Below are positions 1 to 8,623 of a stretch of 64,000 nt of DNA, piece after piece. Position numbers and translations under genes: made by a program. The stretch covers positions 62,001 through 126,000 of the forward strand of contig JAURWC010000023.1 of assembly GCA_030655135.1 (NCBI GenBank). The letters run 5' to 3'. The notes under the pieces are model-generated. The model ran no database searches and was not told where the DNA came from. It saw only the letters and a list, made by a program, of their open reading frames with translations. The stretch comes from Hyphomicrobiaceae bacterium. Its GTDB lineage: Bacteria; Pseudomonadota; Alphaproteobacteria; Rhizobiales; Hyphomicrobiaceae. Position 1 is the stretch's first letter. Each line of letters starts with the position of its first letter.

Positions 1-267
1 TTAGTCTCCAAGCCCCACCCGACCAGCGACGGGAAGAATCTCCGCGCCGCGTGCTGTAAAATCACAGCATTCGGAGTTATATAATTTCCCCGAGCACAAC
101 CCAACGCGCGTTTTTCGGAAAGTCCCTTTCCTAACAGCTGTCCGTTGTCCACGGGTCACAGGCCGGATGAAAGTCGTTCGGAACTATATTTTCTCCAACG
201 ATCTTAAGCCTATATTCGGTACTGTGCCGTCAGCTGCCGCTTTGGCAATCGTTTGAGAGGGCTTCAA

Positions 268-576
268 ATGGCTTCGTTTCGTTGCATGGTCGCGTTGATC
301 GCGGCTGTCGTTGGCAGCAGCGTCGTTATCGCTGACGTCGCACCGGCCTTTGCTGCCGAAGGAAAATCCTCCAAGGGCAACCGCCGTGGCGGCTACTCGT
401 ACGACCAGGCCGAGGTCATCAACACTTATGGCGACTCGCGCGGCCGGTACGGCTCGTCTGATTCCCTGCGCGATCCGCAGTTGGGCCGCCAGACCGAAGG
501 TGGACCGTTCGATCACGGATTCTTTTTCGATTCCGGCGTAGGCCGCAATGGCGGCGACGCCCCCTACATGCGCTAA
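268..576 (+). CDS. small secreted hypothetical protein
   Basis: A 102-residue protein with a Sec signal peptide: hydrophobic core at residues about 8-22 and a likely cut after Ala-Phe-Ala near residue 29. The mature part is small, hydrophilic and rich in Gly, Arg, Ser and Asp, with no cysteines and no domain I recognise. A Shine-Dalgarno-like GAGAGG sits 7 bases before the chosen ATG; a TTG five codons upstream is in frame but has no better site. It is monocistronic. Export is well supported by the signal peptide; function is unknown. Confidence 0.65.
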   Translation: MASFRCMVALIAAVVGSSVVIADVAPAFAAEGKSSKGNRRGGYSYDQAEVINTYGDSRGRYGSSDSLRDPQLGRQTEGGPFDHGFFFDSGVGRNGGDAPYMR

Positions 577-743
577 GTGCGCTGTGGCCCGGTGGCAACG
601 CCGGCCCACAACTGCGCCCGTTTCAAACCGGCTGCGCAAATCTGCCATGAATAACGTCATGATTGCGGTACGCTGCGCCTAGGCAAGCCTAGTTGGCCTA
701 GCTATAGCTGCAGTCTGCTATGATGTTACTGGGAGATTCCTTG

Positions 744-1409
744 ATGCCCTTTAAGTCGCCGCTGATCGCCGCATCGGTCGTTGCACTGTCGCTCTCAATG
801 AGCGCCGGCACTGCTTCCGCAGAGTGCAAGACGATGGGCTTCACCGTAAACGACTACGGCAAGGACGGTCCGACCAAGGACTCCAAGGAGCTGCTCGACA
901 AGGATATTGCCAAGTGGGCGGCCGATAACGGCGTTGAGAAATATACCGTCGGCAAGAAGACCGTGAAATGCGAGCTCTTCCTCGACGTCATTTTGTTTGA
1001 CGAGCACACATGCACCGCCACCGCCTCGGTATGCTGGGGTTCCGGCATTGGCAGCAATACACCCAAAACGGCAAAAGAAGGTGCCGCGCCCAAGAAGAGC
1101 GCAACCAAGGCCGCCGCGAGCGAGTCAAAGCCTCCAGTCGAAACCGGCGCGATCACGCAGGAATCGCCTGGCGAGGCCAAGTCTGAAACAGCGGCACCCG
1201 CTGCTTCGGTAAAGCCGGCCGAAGCCGCCACAGCGCCAGACGCAACGCGCTCATCTGCATCGGACGAAAGCGCCGCCGAGCGTGCAGCTGCAGCCGCCGA
1301 GCGCGCTGCCGCCGCAGCCGAGCGTGCTGCTGCCGCAGCTGAGAAGGCTGCTGCCGGCAACAAGTCGGCATCGGCTGATGAGCCGGCGGAAGGCATACCG
1401 AAGCCGTAA
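744..1409 (+). CDS. secreted Ala/Glu-rich repeat protein
   Basis: A 221-residue protein with a clear signal peptide (likely cut after Ala-Ser-Ala at about residue 26), then a globular part of about 80 residues containing four cysteines, then a low-complexity Ala/Lys/Pro/Ser tail. The tail ends in four seven-residue units of the form AAERAAA, predicted to form a long charged helix. GGGAGA lies 7 bases before the ATG used here; an in-frame ATG eight codons upstream would place extra residues before the signal peptide. I do not recognise the N-terminal domain. Location is probably periplasmic; the tail may contact the wall or act as a spacer (inference). Confidence 0.65.
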   Translation: MPFKSPLIAASVVALSLSMSAGTASAECKTMGFTVNDYGKDGPTKDSKELLDKDIAKWAADNGVEKYTVGKKTVKCELFLDVILFDEHTCTATASVCWGSGIGSNTPKTAKEGAAPKKSATKAAASESKPPVETGAITQESPGEAKSETAAPAASVKPAEAATAPDATRSSASDESAAERAAAAAERAAAAAERAAAAAEKAAAGNKSASADEPAEGIPKP

Positions 1410-1488
1410 CGCCGACCGGGCATACTGGAAGGACGTCCGGACTGAGCTCGAGGCAGATTTGAAAAGGCACGACACGCCATTCCGGCGT

Positions 1489-2295
1489 TCAGGGCGAACC
1501 ATTGCTTTGCAAACGCTCCAGGCGCAGGCGGTGACGCTCGTCAGTCATCAGCAGCACTGAACCGCACGCCGCCGACAACACCGCAAGGCCCGTCGCACCG
1601 GCGATCAGAAACAAGATCATGATCTGGTATTTGGCGGCGTCTCCGGGCTCTGCGCCAGCGAGGATCTGCCCGGTCATCATTCCCGGTATGGCGACGATGC
1701 CGGCTGTCGCCATCATGCTCATGATCGGCAGCATTCCAGCCCGCACTGATCGCCGCATGATATCGCTCATCGCCACGAACCGGGATTGCCCGAGCGCCAG
1801 CCGCGTCTCGATCACCTGACGTTCGCGATTGGCTCCGTCCGCGATCGTATCCAGCACCAGTCCGGCACCCGCCAGCGCGTTGCCCACGATCATGCCCAGA
1901 ATCGGCAGGAAGAACCGTGGCGCGTACCATGGCTCTGCACCGATGATAGCCGTGACGGCAAACAACGCAGTGACAAGACCGGCAGCAAACGGCGGCCCGC
2001 CAGCCAGCGCATAACCGCGCCATCCGGAAATCCTGCGAGACTGATGCGAGGCAACTTCGTACCCTGTGGCAGCCAGCATCAACATCGCAAACAGCAATGT
2101 CGGCCAGAACGCGTCAGACGCGAAGATGAACTTCAGCAGCACGGCGATCAAAGCCAACTGCAGCACCATGCGGACGGCAGAGATTGCCAGACTACGCTCC
2201 AAGTTCAAGCGGAAGCCGAACGAGATGGCGCCATTGATCAACAGCAGCAGCGAGGCCAACACCAAGTCCCAGTACGTGAGCGCGACGTAGCTCAT
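1489..2295 (-). CDS. fetB: FetB-type ABC exporter permease (UPF0014)
   Basis: A 268-residue, very hydrophobic inner-membrane protein with about seven predicted membrane helices and the UPF0014/FetB pattern, including the conserved cytoplasmic stretch with ETRLALG and the following R-S-V-R-A-G-M. In E. coli FetB pairs with FetA in an exporter linked to iron homeostasis and oxidative-stress resistance. Its ATG overlaps the stop of the ATPase gene just upstream (ATGA), so the two are translationally coupled. Family assignment is firm; the substrate here is inferred. Confidence 0.85.
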   Translation of the reverse strand: MSYVALTYWDLVLASLLLLINGAISFGFRLNLERSLAISAVRMVLQLALIAVLLKFIFASDAFWPTLLFAMLMLAATGYEVASHQSRRISGWRGYALAGGPPFAAGLVTALFAVTAIIGAEPWYAPRFFLPILGMIVGNALAGAGLVLDTIADGANRERQVIETRLALGQSRFVAMSDIMRRSVRAGMLPIMSMMATAGIVAIPGMMTGQILAGAEPGDAAKYQIMILFLIAGATGLAVLSAACGSVLLMTDERHRLRLERLQSNGSP

Positions 2296-2897
2296 GGTGC
2301 GTGCGCCGTAAGTGGCTTTTTGCCCAGCGCGATACGCGCGTTGGCAAGGCGCTTGGAGAATGCCGCGTCGTGGCTGGCCAAGACAACGGTGTTACCGGAG
2401 AGCAGCCGGTAGCGGATCAGCTCTTCCACCAAAGCCACCGCCGCCGGATCGAGCCCACTCGTCGGCTCATCGAGCAAAAGAACTTTCGGATTGTCAGCTA
2501 ACGCCCGTGCGAGCGACAGCCTATGGCGCTCGCCTGTCGAAAGCTGCTGCAGCGGCTGATCGAGAGCCGCCGCCGGCAAGCCGATTGCCGCGGCGACGCG
2601 GACCGCACGCGACCGGCAGGCTTCGTCCGGTGGTAATGCTTCCCGCGCGGTGTCCGTCCACCACACAGGCTCTGCTGCCACGAACCGCACCGCGCCGCGC
2701 CACGCCGGTCCCGGCATCTCAGACTGTTCCGCACCGTCAAAAAACACTCGGCCCGAAAACGGATCGAGATCCGCCAGCGCACGCAGCAGCCGCGTCTTGC
2801 CGGATCCGGACGGCCCGTCGATAGCCAAGCACTCGCCGCTGCCCACTTCGAACGATATGGGCGGCGACGTTCCGATCTTGATGTGTTCGGCCCGCAA
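2292..2897 (-). CDS. fetA: FetA-type ABC transporter ATP-binding protein
   Basis: A 201-residue ABC ATPase: Walker A GPSGSGKT near residue 28, signature LSTGERHRLSLARAL, Walker B VLLLDEPTSGLD, and the H-loop in ASHDA. It is a compact single-domain subunit, as in the YbbL/FetA family, and forms an operon with the permease that overlaps its stop codon. Only a TTG is available as start in this frame and it has a poor ribosome site, so the N-terminus is less certain than the rest. It would energise the partner permease, probably in metal export. Confidence 0.85.
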   Translation of the reverse strand: MRAEHIKIGTSPPISFEVGSGECLAIDGPSGSGKTRLLRALADLDPFSGRVFFDGAEQSEMPGPAWRGAVRFVAAEPVWWTDTAREALPPDEACRSRAVRVAAAIGLPAAALDQPLQQLSTGERHRLSLARALADNPKVLLLDEPTSGLDPAAVALVEELIRYRLLSGNTVVLASHDAAFSKRLANARIALGKKPLTAHAP

Positions 2898-3000
2898 AAT
2901 GGCAGATGCCCCCAGCCACCCATGAATTGAACGCCTGACGCTACCAAGCGCTGGCGCTACCGGCTAGAGCCGCATCACGATTGTAGGGGATACTGAAGGT

Positions 3001-3378
3001 TTAAGCCGCAGCGACGCTGGCAGCGATCTCATCGAGCTTTTCGCTCAGCATTGCGCGATCGAACGGCTTCATCATGTAGCTGTCGGCGCCAGCCGACAAA
3101 GCGCGCGCAATGTCCAGCGTATCATGCTCGGTCGTGACGTAGACGATGTGCGGGCGCCGGTCGCTTTCTATGGCGCGAATCGCGGGAATAGCGTCGAGCT
3201 TCCCACTGCCCGGCATATGCCAGTCGAGGAAAATGATATCCGGCATCAAAACCGTGCAAAGCCCGACGGCGTCGCTGCCGCTCTCCGCTTCCGAAACCGT
3301 ACAGCCGAGGCTGCGCAGGATCTGAGCCGCGACCTTCCGGACGACACTGGAGTCATCGACGATTAGGCAGCGCCGCAT
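3001..3378 (-). CDS. CheY-like single-domain response regulator
   Basis: A 125-residue receiver domain and nothing else: acidic pair D8-D9, phospho-acceptor Asp52 in FLDWHMP, Thr in VTTEHD and the conserved Lys in MKPFD. The ATG chosen begins MRRCLIVDD and has AAAGG six bases upstream; a GTG eight codons earlier is possible. The gene lies just downstream of chpT on the same strand, so phosphate may pass from ChpT or a partner kinase to this regulator. That pairing is inferred from position only. No output domain is present, so it must act by protein contact. Confidence 0.88.
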   Translation of the reverse strand: MRRCLIVDDSSVVRKVAAQILRSLGCTVSEAESGSDAVGLCTVLMPDIIFLDWHMPGSGKLDAIPAIRAIESDRRPHIVYVTTEHDTLDIARALSAGADSYMMKPFDRAMLSEKLDEIAASVAAA

Positions 3379-3496
3379 GGATAGCCTTTGGAGATTGAGC
3401 ACTGACGGCCCGCGAGGGGGCTAAGGAGTTCTAGTATCCTTTAAAGGCCTTAACGCGGAATTGAGACGCTGTCTGAACGCCTTAGGCGCCCGGCGA

Positions 3497-4150
3497 TCAG
3501 CCTTCCGGCTCGGCGGCCACCAGGATGTCTGCCCCCTCCATGAGGATCGAAAGCCGCATCTTGGCCGCGCCTGCCATCCGCCACGTGTAGTAGGCCTGGA
3601 TATTGATGGCATCGAGCGGCCGCGTCGGCTGCTCGATGATGAATTCCGGCAGATGCTGCGGCGGCCGCGCACGGTTGCCGGCGCACCGGATCACGAAAGC
3701 CTGCGACGCTTCCGTGCCTTCGAACGTCACGTGGATCTGCCCGCCATGCGGCAGCGCGGTCATGGAGTTGGCGATCAGGTTCAACAGCAGCTTGACCTTG
3801 TCCTTCGCCATGAAGGCCGGTCCGGCATGCCACATCAGCTTGTGCTTGGCACTCTGCTCAATCACGCCGCGAGCGATTTCCTGAGCCTTTGCCATTTCGA
3901 TAATGGTGCCCGCACCACCCGAGGCACCGAATGCAAACCGCGCAAACTCCAGCCGCGCCGCCGCCTGCCGCGAGGCGCTGCGGATGACATCGAGCGCATA
4001 GGCTTTCGCATTCGGATCGCTTTCCGAATCGAGCACCTCGAAGCCGTTGTTCGTGGCCCCGACCGGATTGACCAGATCGTGACAGACTTTGCTGGAGATC
4101 AGCGCCGCGAGTTCCAGATCGGTTGGATGAACGCGTTCACTTAATGACAT
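3497..4150 (-). CDS. chpT: histidine phosphotransferase ChpT
   Basis: A 217-residue protein of the ChpT family. The dimerisation/phospho-acceptor helix holds His24 in VCHDLVNPVGA; the rest is a degenerate HATPase-like fold that keeps an N-box-like NLIANSMTALPHGG but lacks a proper ATP site, as in Caulobacter ChpT. There ChpT relays phosphate from CckA to CtrA and CpdR, controlling the cell cycle. A receiver-domain gene follows on the same strand. No ctrA or cckA lies in the window. Confidence 0.88.
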   Translation of the reverse strand: MSLSERVHPTDLELAALISSKVCHDLVNPVGATNNGFEVLDSESDPNAKAYALDVIRSASRQAAARLEFARFAFGASGGAGTIIEMAKAQEIARGVIEQSAKHKLMWHAGPAFMAKDKVKLLLNLIANSMTALPHGGQIHVTFEGTEASQAFVIRCAGNRARPPQHLPEFIIEQPTRPLDAINIQAYYTWRMAGAAKMRLSILMEGADILVAAEPEG

Positions 4151-4403
4151 GGTGCCCCCGGGAAAATCGCTAAGCGATGTGGAGCGGCGTCTCGGGGTCT
4201 GGCGCAGGCCAGACCATCACGCGAGCAACAGGGGCCGCTTGCGAACGGTATCTTAGCTTTGATACACGCGCCGCGAGTCGATGCAAAGTCTGGCTAAGGT
4301 AATCGGGGAAGAATCAGACGTTTTGCCGTCTGGCTGAGCCCGCATCGCCACGCACAATGCTAGCGTCAGGTACGGCTGGGCCGCAATTGCACGAAGGATT
4401 GGC

Positions 4404-5231
4404 ATGCCTCGGATTTCGCAGCAGGATTACAGGCGCTTGGCCGACGGGCTGCTGGCGTGCGTGCTGTCTGCGGGCAGTTTGCAGATGCGTTATCTCGGTT
4501 CCGACATCGCCGTCATCGCCAAGCCCGACGCCTCGCCAGTCACCGCGGCAGACCATGAATCAGAGTCGGTCTTGCTGGCCGGGCTGGCCGCCGTCGCACC
4601 CAATGTTCCCGTCGTGGCCGAAGAGCGTGCCGCCGCAGGCTTCGTGCCCAAGGTCGCGGGCACATTTTTCGCGGTCGATCCGCTCGACGGCACCAAAGAC
4701 TTCATCGCCGGCCGGCCCGATTTCACGATCAACATCGGGCTGATTTCCGACGGTGTTCCGGCTTTTGGGATCATCTATGCTCCGGCGCATTCGGCGATGT
4801 ATCTCACCACGGCCGAGGGCGAATCCGCCTACTGTTACCTGCCGACGAACGCGCTCGTCTCTTCATTTTCAGAATGCCGGTTCGAACGCCTGCGCACGCG
4901 CGCGCCCGAGCCCGGCGCATTGCGCGCGCTCACCAGCCGATCGCGCCCGAGCGAAATCTCCGACGCGTTTCTGCAGCGCGCCGGTGTCAGCGACGCACAA
5001 CCGACGGGCTCATCCCTGAAGTTCTGCCTGATCGCGCAAGGCCGCGCCGATCTCTATGCGCGCTTCGGGCCTACGAACGAGTGGGATACTGCTGCCGGCC
5101 AGGCGATCCTTGCCGCGGCCGGCGGTGCTGTCGTGACGATGGATGGGCAGCCATTGAGCTACGGCAAGACCGACGCGCGCTTCCTCAACCCCGAGTTCAT
5201 CGCCTGGGGACGACAGCCGCCGCAGCCCTGA
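4404..5231 (+). CDS. cysQ: 3'(2'),5'-bisphosphate nucleotidase CysQ
   Basis: A 275-residue member of the inositol-monophosphatase superfamily. Metal ligands are visible in order: EE at 73-74, DPLDGTKDF at 92-100 and the late WDTAAGQAIL segment. The TKDF form of the motif and SLKFC block point to CysQ, which hydrolyses 3'-phosphoadenosine 5'-phosphate to AMP and so clears a by-product of sulfate assimilation. It is cytoplasmic or membrane-peripheral. The gene stands alone between chpT and eipA. Inositol monophosphatase is the main alternative, less likely from the motif pattern. Confidence 0.88.
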   Translation: MPRISQQDYRRLADGLLACVLSAGSLQMRYLGSDIAVIAKPDASPVTAADHESESVLLAGLAAVAPNVPVVAEERAAAGFVPKVAGTFFAVDPLDGTKDFIAGRPDFTINIGLISDGVPAFGIIYAPAHSAMYLTTAEGESAYCYLPTNALVSSFSECRFERLRTRAPEPGALRALTSRSRPSEISDAFLQRAGVSDAQPTGSSLKFCLIAQGRADLYARFGPTNEWDTAAGQAILAAAGGAVVTMDGQPLSYGKTDARFLNPEFIAWGRQPPQP

Positions 5232-5350
5232 TTTTGCAGGCGTCGCGACACATGTCCGCTGCTCCCTAGCCACACTTTAGTAATACTTGTGCGGCATCGT
5301 TTACGCGGGGTTAATCCGCGCGCATGGGCCGCTGCGCGGCGAGCTGAGGG

Positions 5351-6217
5351 ATGGGACGAGCCATGCCACTTTCGAGCCTAAGATGCTTGTGCGCCGGCAT
5401 TTTTGCCGTGCTGCCGCTGATGTGTGCGTCTACCGCCGCTGCGCAGAATGACAGCCGCTACAGCCAGAACAGCTACGACGATGATTCGAATCAGGGCGGC
5501 CAATCGCAGGACCGCGGCTATGACGATCGCGGCGGCGGCTCCGGCGGTGACGACGCTTACCGCCCACCCGCCGACACCTACGACCGTGCACCGCACGACG
5601 AAGGCTATGAAGGCAGCGGCCGTCGCGACAGCTTCTCAAAGAGCCGGGGCGACAATTATGATTCTCCGCCGCGGGATCGCGCCTACCGCGACAACGGCTA
5701 TCCCGAGCCTCAAGAGCCGTCGCCCGGCCGGTCGCGCTATTACGAGGAAAACGAAATCGTTGCGGCAGGTCACGGCTTCTTTGGGTCAGTGACCAAAGGT
5801 CTCGCCAGCGCCGTCGAGTATGCTTTCAAGAGCCAGGGCCGCCCCAACGGGTACATTCTTGGCGAGGATGCCGGCGGTGCGTTCATGGTTGGATTGCGCT
5901 ACGGCGAAGGCAAGCTCTTCACCAAGGACGCCGGAACACACAAGGTCTACTGGCAGGGCCCCTCGGTCGGCTACGACATGGGCGCCGAAGGCTCGAAGAC
6001 GATGGTGCTCGTCTACAACATGCATGACCCCAGCGAGATTTATGAGCGGTTCGGCGGCGCCGAAGGCTCGGCCTATCTCGTCGGCGGCGTCTCCGTGCAG
6101 TTCCAAACCTACGGTCACGTGACCCTGGGCGTCATCCGGTCTGGCGTCGGACTGCGGCTGGGAGCTAACATCGGCTATTCGAAATATAGCCGCCGCCCCA
6201 CGTGGAACCCGCTTTAG
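5351..6217 (+). CDS. eipA: EipA-family (DUF1134) envelope protein
   Basis: Signal peptide (cleavage after Ala-Ala-Ala near residue 31), then about 100 residues of Gly/Asp/Tyr/Arg-rich disordered linker, then a C-terminal DUF1134 domain with the typical GHGFFG, GYILGEDAGGAF, YWQGPSVGYDMG and GVGLRLGANIGY blocks. In Brucella the DUF1134 protein EipA is periplasmic and supports envelope integrity; the same role is inferred here. The long linker is more extended than the domain needs. An ATG four codons in (5363) is an equally good start. A hairpin with arms CCTGCCG/CGGCAGG follows the gene. Confidence 0.85.
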   Translation: MGRAMPLSSLRCLCAGIFAVLPLMCASTAAAQNDSRYSQNSYDDDSNQGGQSQDRGYDDRGGGSGGDDAYRPPADTYDRAPHDEGYEGSGRRDSFSKSRGDNYDSPPRDRAYRDNGYPEPQEPSPGRSRYYEENEIVAAGHGFFGSVTKGLASAVEYAFKSQGRPNGYILGEDAGGAFMVGLRYGEGKLFTKDAGTHKVYWQGPSVGYDMGAEGSKTMVLVYNMHDPSEIYERFGGAEGSAYLVGGVSVQFQTYGHVTLGVIRSGVGLRLGANIGYSKYSRRPTWNPL

Positions 6218-6251
6218 GCACAGCGCGCATCGCCCAACTGCCGTTGTAATT

Positions 6252-6273
6252 CCTGCCGAAATCATGCGGCAGG
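6252..6273 (+). terminator. hairpin after eipA
   Basis: Seven-base perfect arms CCTGCCG and CGGCAGG around an eight-base loop, 35 bases past the eipA stop. No U-run follows, so it may stabilise the mRNA end or act with Rho rather than terminate by itself. Confidence 0.35.
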
Positions 6274-6479
6274 ACTGGCGGATTGCGGTTGGCGCGTTAT
6301 GCTGCCCTCGCTGGAACGACGTGGCAGCTCACCGGCTGCACGGCTGTGCTTTGGGAAACGAGTTGCGGGTCTTGGCGTTTGATGCTTCTGCTTCGCAGCT
6401 CAACAACTCATGGCAGAACTCGGTTTGAGCTGTATCGGGCACGGAACGGGAACCGGGAATCGATGACGAAGGTGCGCGA

Positions 6480-8036
6480 GTGATCACGATCGAAGCGGTC
6501 ATGCTCGTGCTGCTCGGCTTCTGCTTTGCGGCACTATTGGTGTTCGTCGCAGCGCCCTTCTACGGCCGCCGCTCGGCTCGCCTTGCCACGGACGCCCTTC
6601 GCCGAGCGATGCCACTGACCGAGGCCGAGATTCGCGCCGACAAAGATCGCCTTCGCGCAGAGTTCGCCATCTCGATTCATAAATTGGAAACCAAGGCCGA
6701 GCAGAGCGCGCTTTCCGCTGCTCGTCACATGGTTGACCTCAATCGCCGAGACGCCACCATCAGCGCGCTGGAGGGCGAAGTCGCGCGCATGGGCACGTTC
6801 CTCGATGAGCACGAGAATGCACGCCGCGTTCTTGAACAAACCATTACCGAGCGTTTGCCGCGCGTCGAACATCGCCTGTCGGAAGCCAAGAAGCTGCTGT
6901 TCCAGCGCGACCGCGAGCTGGCGCATCTGACAGACAGTTCCAACAAGCAGGCTCAAGCCTTGGAAGAGGCCAAGCAGATCAACGCGCAGCAACGCGATGA
7001 AGTCCATCGCCTCAACGCCACGCTGGCGACGCGCGCCGCCCGTAACCGCGATGCCCTGATAGACCCCCGCTTCGACGGCGAAGTGGCCCTGCGCTCAGAG
7101 ATCGAGGCACTGCGAACCAAGACGCGCGACCAGTCGGCGCTGATCAGCCGCCTGCAGGGCGTCATGACCACGGCGGGCGTTCCGCAGGATCGCATTGCTG
7201 GCAACGATGCCGGCAGCGCGATGCCGATCGACGCCACCTCAGCCGAAGCCGAGATCGGCCGCTTGCGGCGGGATCTTGCCGATGCGGAAATGGCGCTGCG
7301 ATCGGTGCGCGGCGCAGCCGAAGCCGGGCAGGCAGGCCAGTCGGCGCTGGAACTGGAACTGCGCGCCCTCAAATCGGCCAACCAGGACCAGCGAACCGAG
7401 ATCGCAAATCTCAAGGCATCGCTTGGCGTATTCCAGAGCAGCGCCGACGACGACAAGACGATCGTTGAAAGCAAGATCGCTTTGAAAGCGCGGCTTAGCG
7501 CCCTGCAGGCCAAGGCCGACGAGCAGGTGAGCACGATCCAGACCCTGCGTTCTGAAATCGCTGCGGCAAACGAAAAGCTTGCGCGCCAAGCCGCGCACTT
7601 CGTTGATGAAATGCGCCGCCTCGGCGCAGGTACGCTTCCGGCCGCGGGGCCACAGCGCCGGACCAGTTACGACGTCAAACGTCCCAGCCTCGCCGATCGC
7701 ATCACCGCACCGCGGCCTTTCGCGGCCAACGACCAGCCGGACATAGACAGCACGACAGATGCCCCGTCGACGCCGTTCGGCACCCGCGAGGCACCCGCAG
7801 CCGAAACGGCTGCCGAGCCGGTGAGCGCAGGCGCTGGCTTCATGCGCCGCTTGGAAACCACGGGCACGGACGCCGCACGATCTGCCGCCTTGGATGGCGG
7901 TTTCTCGCCTCCGGCCCCCGCATCATCGACCCCCGCAGCTAGCACCCCTTCCAGCGGCGATGATGCGCCATCGGTGCGCCGTCCGGGGCTGTTGGAGCGG
8001 ATCACCCGGATCGAAAAAGGCAGCGGCGCCGCCTGA
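6480..8036 (+). CDS. membrane-anchored coiled-coil protein
   Basis: A 518-residue protein with one N-terminal membrane helix (residues about 6-27), then roughly 350 residues of strongly heptad-patterned coiled coil rich in Glu, Arg, Ala and Gln, then a Pro/Ala/Thr-rich tail ending in a short conserved-looking LLERITRIEKG. The start is GTG with GAAGG seven bases before it. The layout resembles hypothetical single-pass coiled-coil proteins found across Hyphomicrobiales; I know no function. Topology predicts a cytoplasmic coiled coil anchored at the inner membrane, a scaffold-like design (inference). Confidence 0.75.
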   Translation: MITIEAVMLVLLGFCFAALLVFVAAPFYGRRSARLATDALRRAMPLTEAEIRADKDRLRAEFAISIHKLETKAEQSALSAARHMVDLNRRDATISALEGEVARMGTFLDEHENARRVLEQTITERLPRVEHRLSEAKKLLFQRDRELAHLTDSSNKQAQALEEAKQINAQQRDEVHRLNATLATRAARNRDALIDPRFDGEVALRSEIEALRTKTRDQSALISRLQGVMTTAGVPQDRIAGNDAGSAMPIDATSAEAEIGRLRRDLADAEMALRSVRGAAEAGQAGQSALELELRALKSANQDQRTEIANLKASLGVFQSSADDDKTIVESKIALKARLSALQAKADEQVSTIQTLRSEIAAANEKLARQAAHFVDEMRRLGAGTLPAAGPQRRTSYDVKRPSLADRITAPRPFAANDQPDIDSTTDAPSTPFGTREAPAAETAAEPVSAGAGFMRRLETTGTDAARSAALDGGFSPPAPASSTPAASTPSSGDDAPSVRRPGLLERITRIEKGSGAA

Positions 8037-8181
8037 TCCGTACCAACCGCATCGCTGCGTCAATGCGCCCCCGTGTGAGGGACCTCTGTCTGTGGTCCGG
8101 TGCGACCTGCGCCGGAATGCCAACACTCCCGGAACTAGCCCGCCAATCAAACGTTTAGGCGCGGAACGAGGAGCGAAAATC

Positions 8182-8463
8182 ATGCTGCCACGACTTTCCA
8201 GCTATGCCGCCATGATGGCGCTAACGTCCGTTGTAGGCGCATCGGCATCCTTTGCGGTCAGCGATCAAGTCCGGCAGTTTTGCCGCGAAGACTACTACGC
8301 CCATTGTCCTAATCACGCACTCGGCAGCACCAACCTCCGCCGCTGCATGAAAACTGCCGGTCCGAAACTGTCCTCCGGCTGCATCAAAGCACTCGTCCAG
8401 GCCGGCGAAATCACGCAGACGGAGGTCCGCGAGATTTCGCGGAAGCTCAAGAGCACACCCTGA
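8182..8463 (+). CDS. small secreted cysteine-containing protein
   Basis: A 93-residue protein with a signal peptide (cut after Ala-Ser-Phe-Ala, about residue 24) and a mature domain with four cysteines spaced CREDYYAHC ... RRC ... SGC. The spacing is like the small cysteine-rich (GLG1-like) repeat proteins of proteobacteria, which are exported and disulfide-bonded. GAGGAG precedes the ATG at good distance. It lies between the coiled-coil protein and the L,D-transpeptidase. Function unknown. Confidence 0.7.
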   Translation: MLPRLSSYAAMMALTSVVGASASFAVSDQVRQFCREDYYAHCPNHALGSTNLRRCMKTAGPKLSSGCIKALVQAGEITQTEVREISRKLKSTP

Positions 8464-8623
8464 CGGCGTCCCCGGGTCCGCTTGTGCGGCGTGTTGACAT
8501 GGCGTGCCGAACCCACAATCCGGACAACCATCAATCGCTATTCGGACACGAAGGTGAGTCACAACGCATGTGTGACGGCTCGCCTTTCCTAAAGCGCCGC
8601 CAGAGCGTTAAAGCGGAGAGTGA

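Noticed and set aside
4871-4881. T-loop-like GGTTCGAACGC suggesting a tRNA
   Set aside because: It lies inside cysQ and has no acceptor, D or anticodon arms around it.
6283-6483. Possible 66-residue protein before the coiled-coil gene
   Set aside because: No ribosome site, odd composition and a cysteine/Trp mix typical of non-coding frames; it merely runs into the next start codon.
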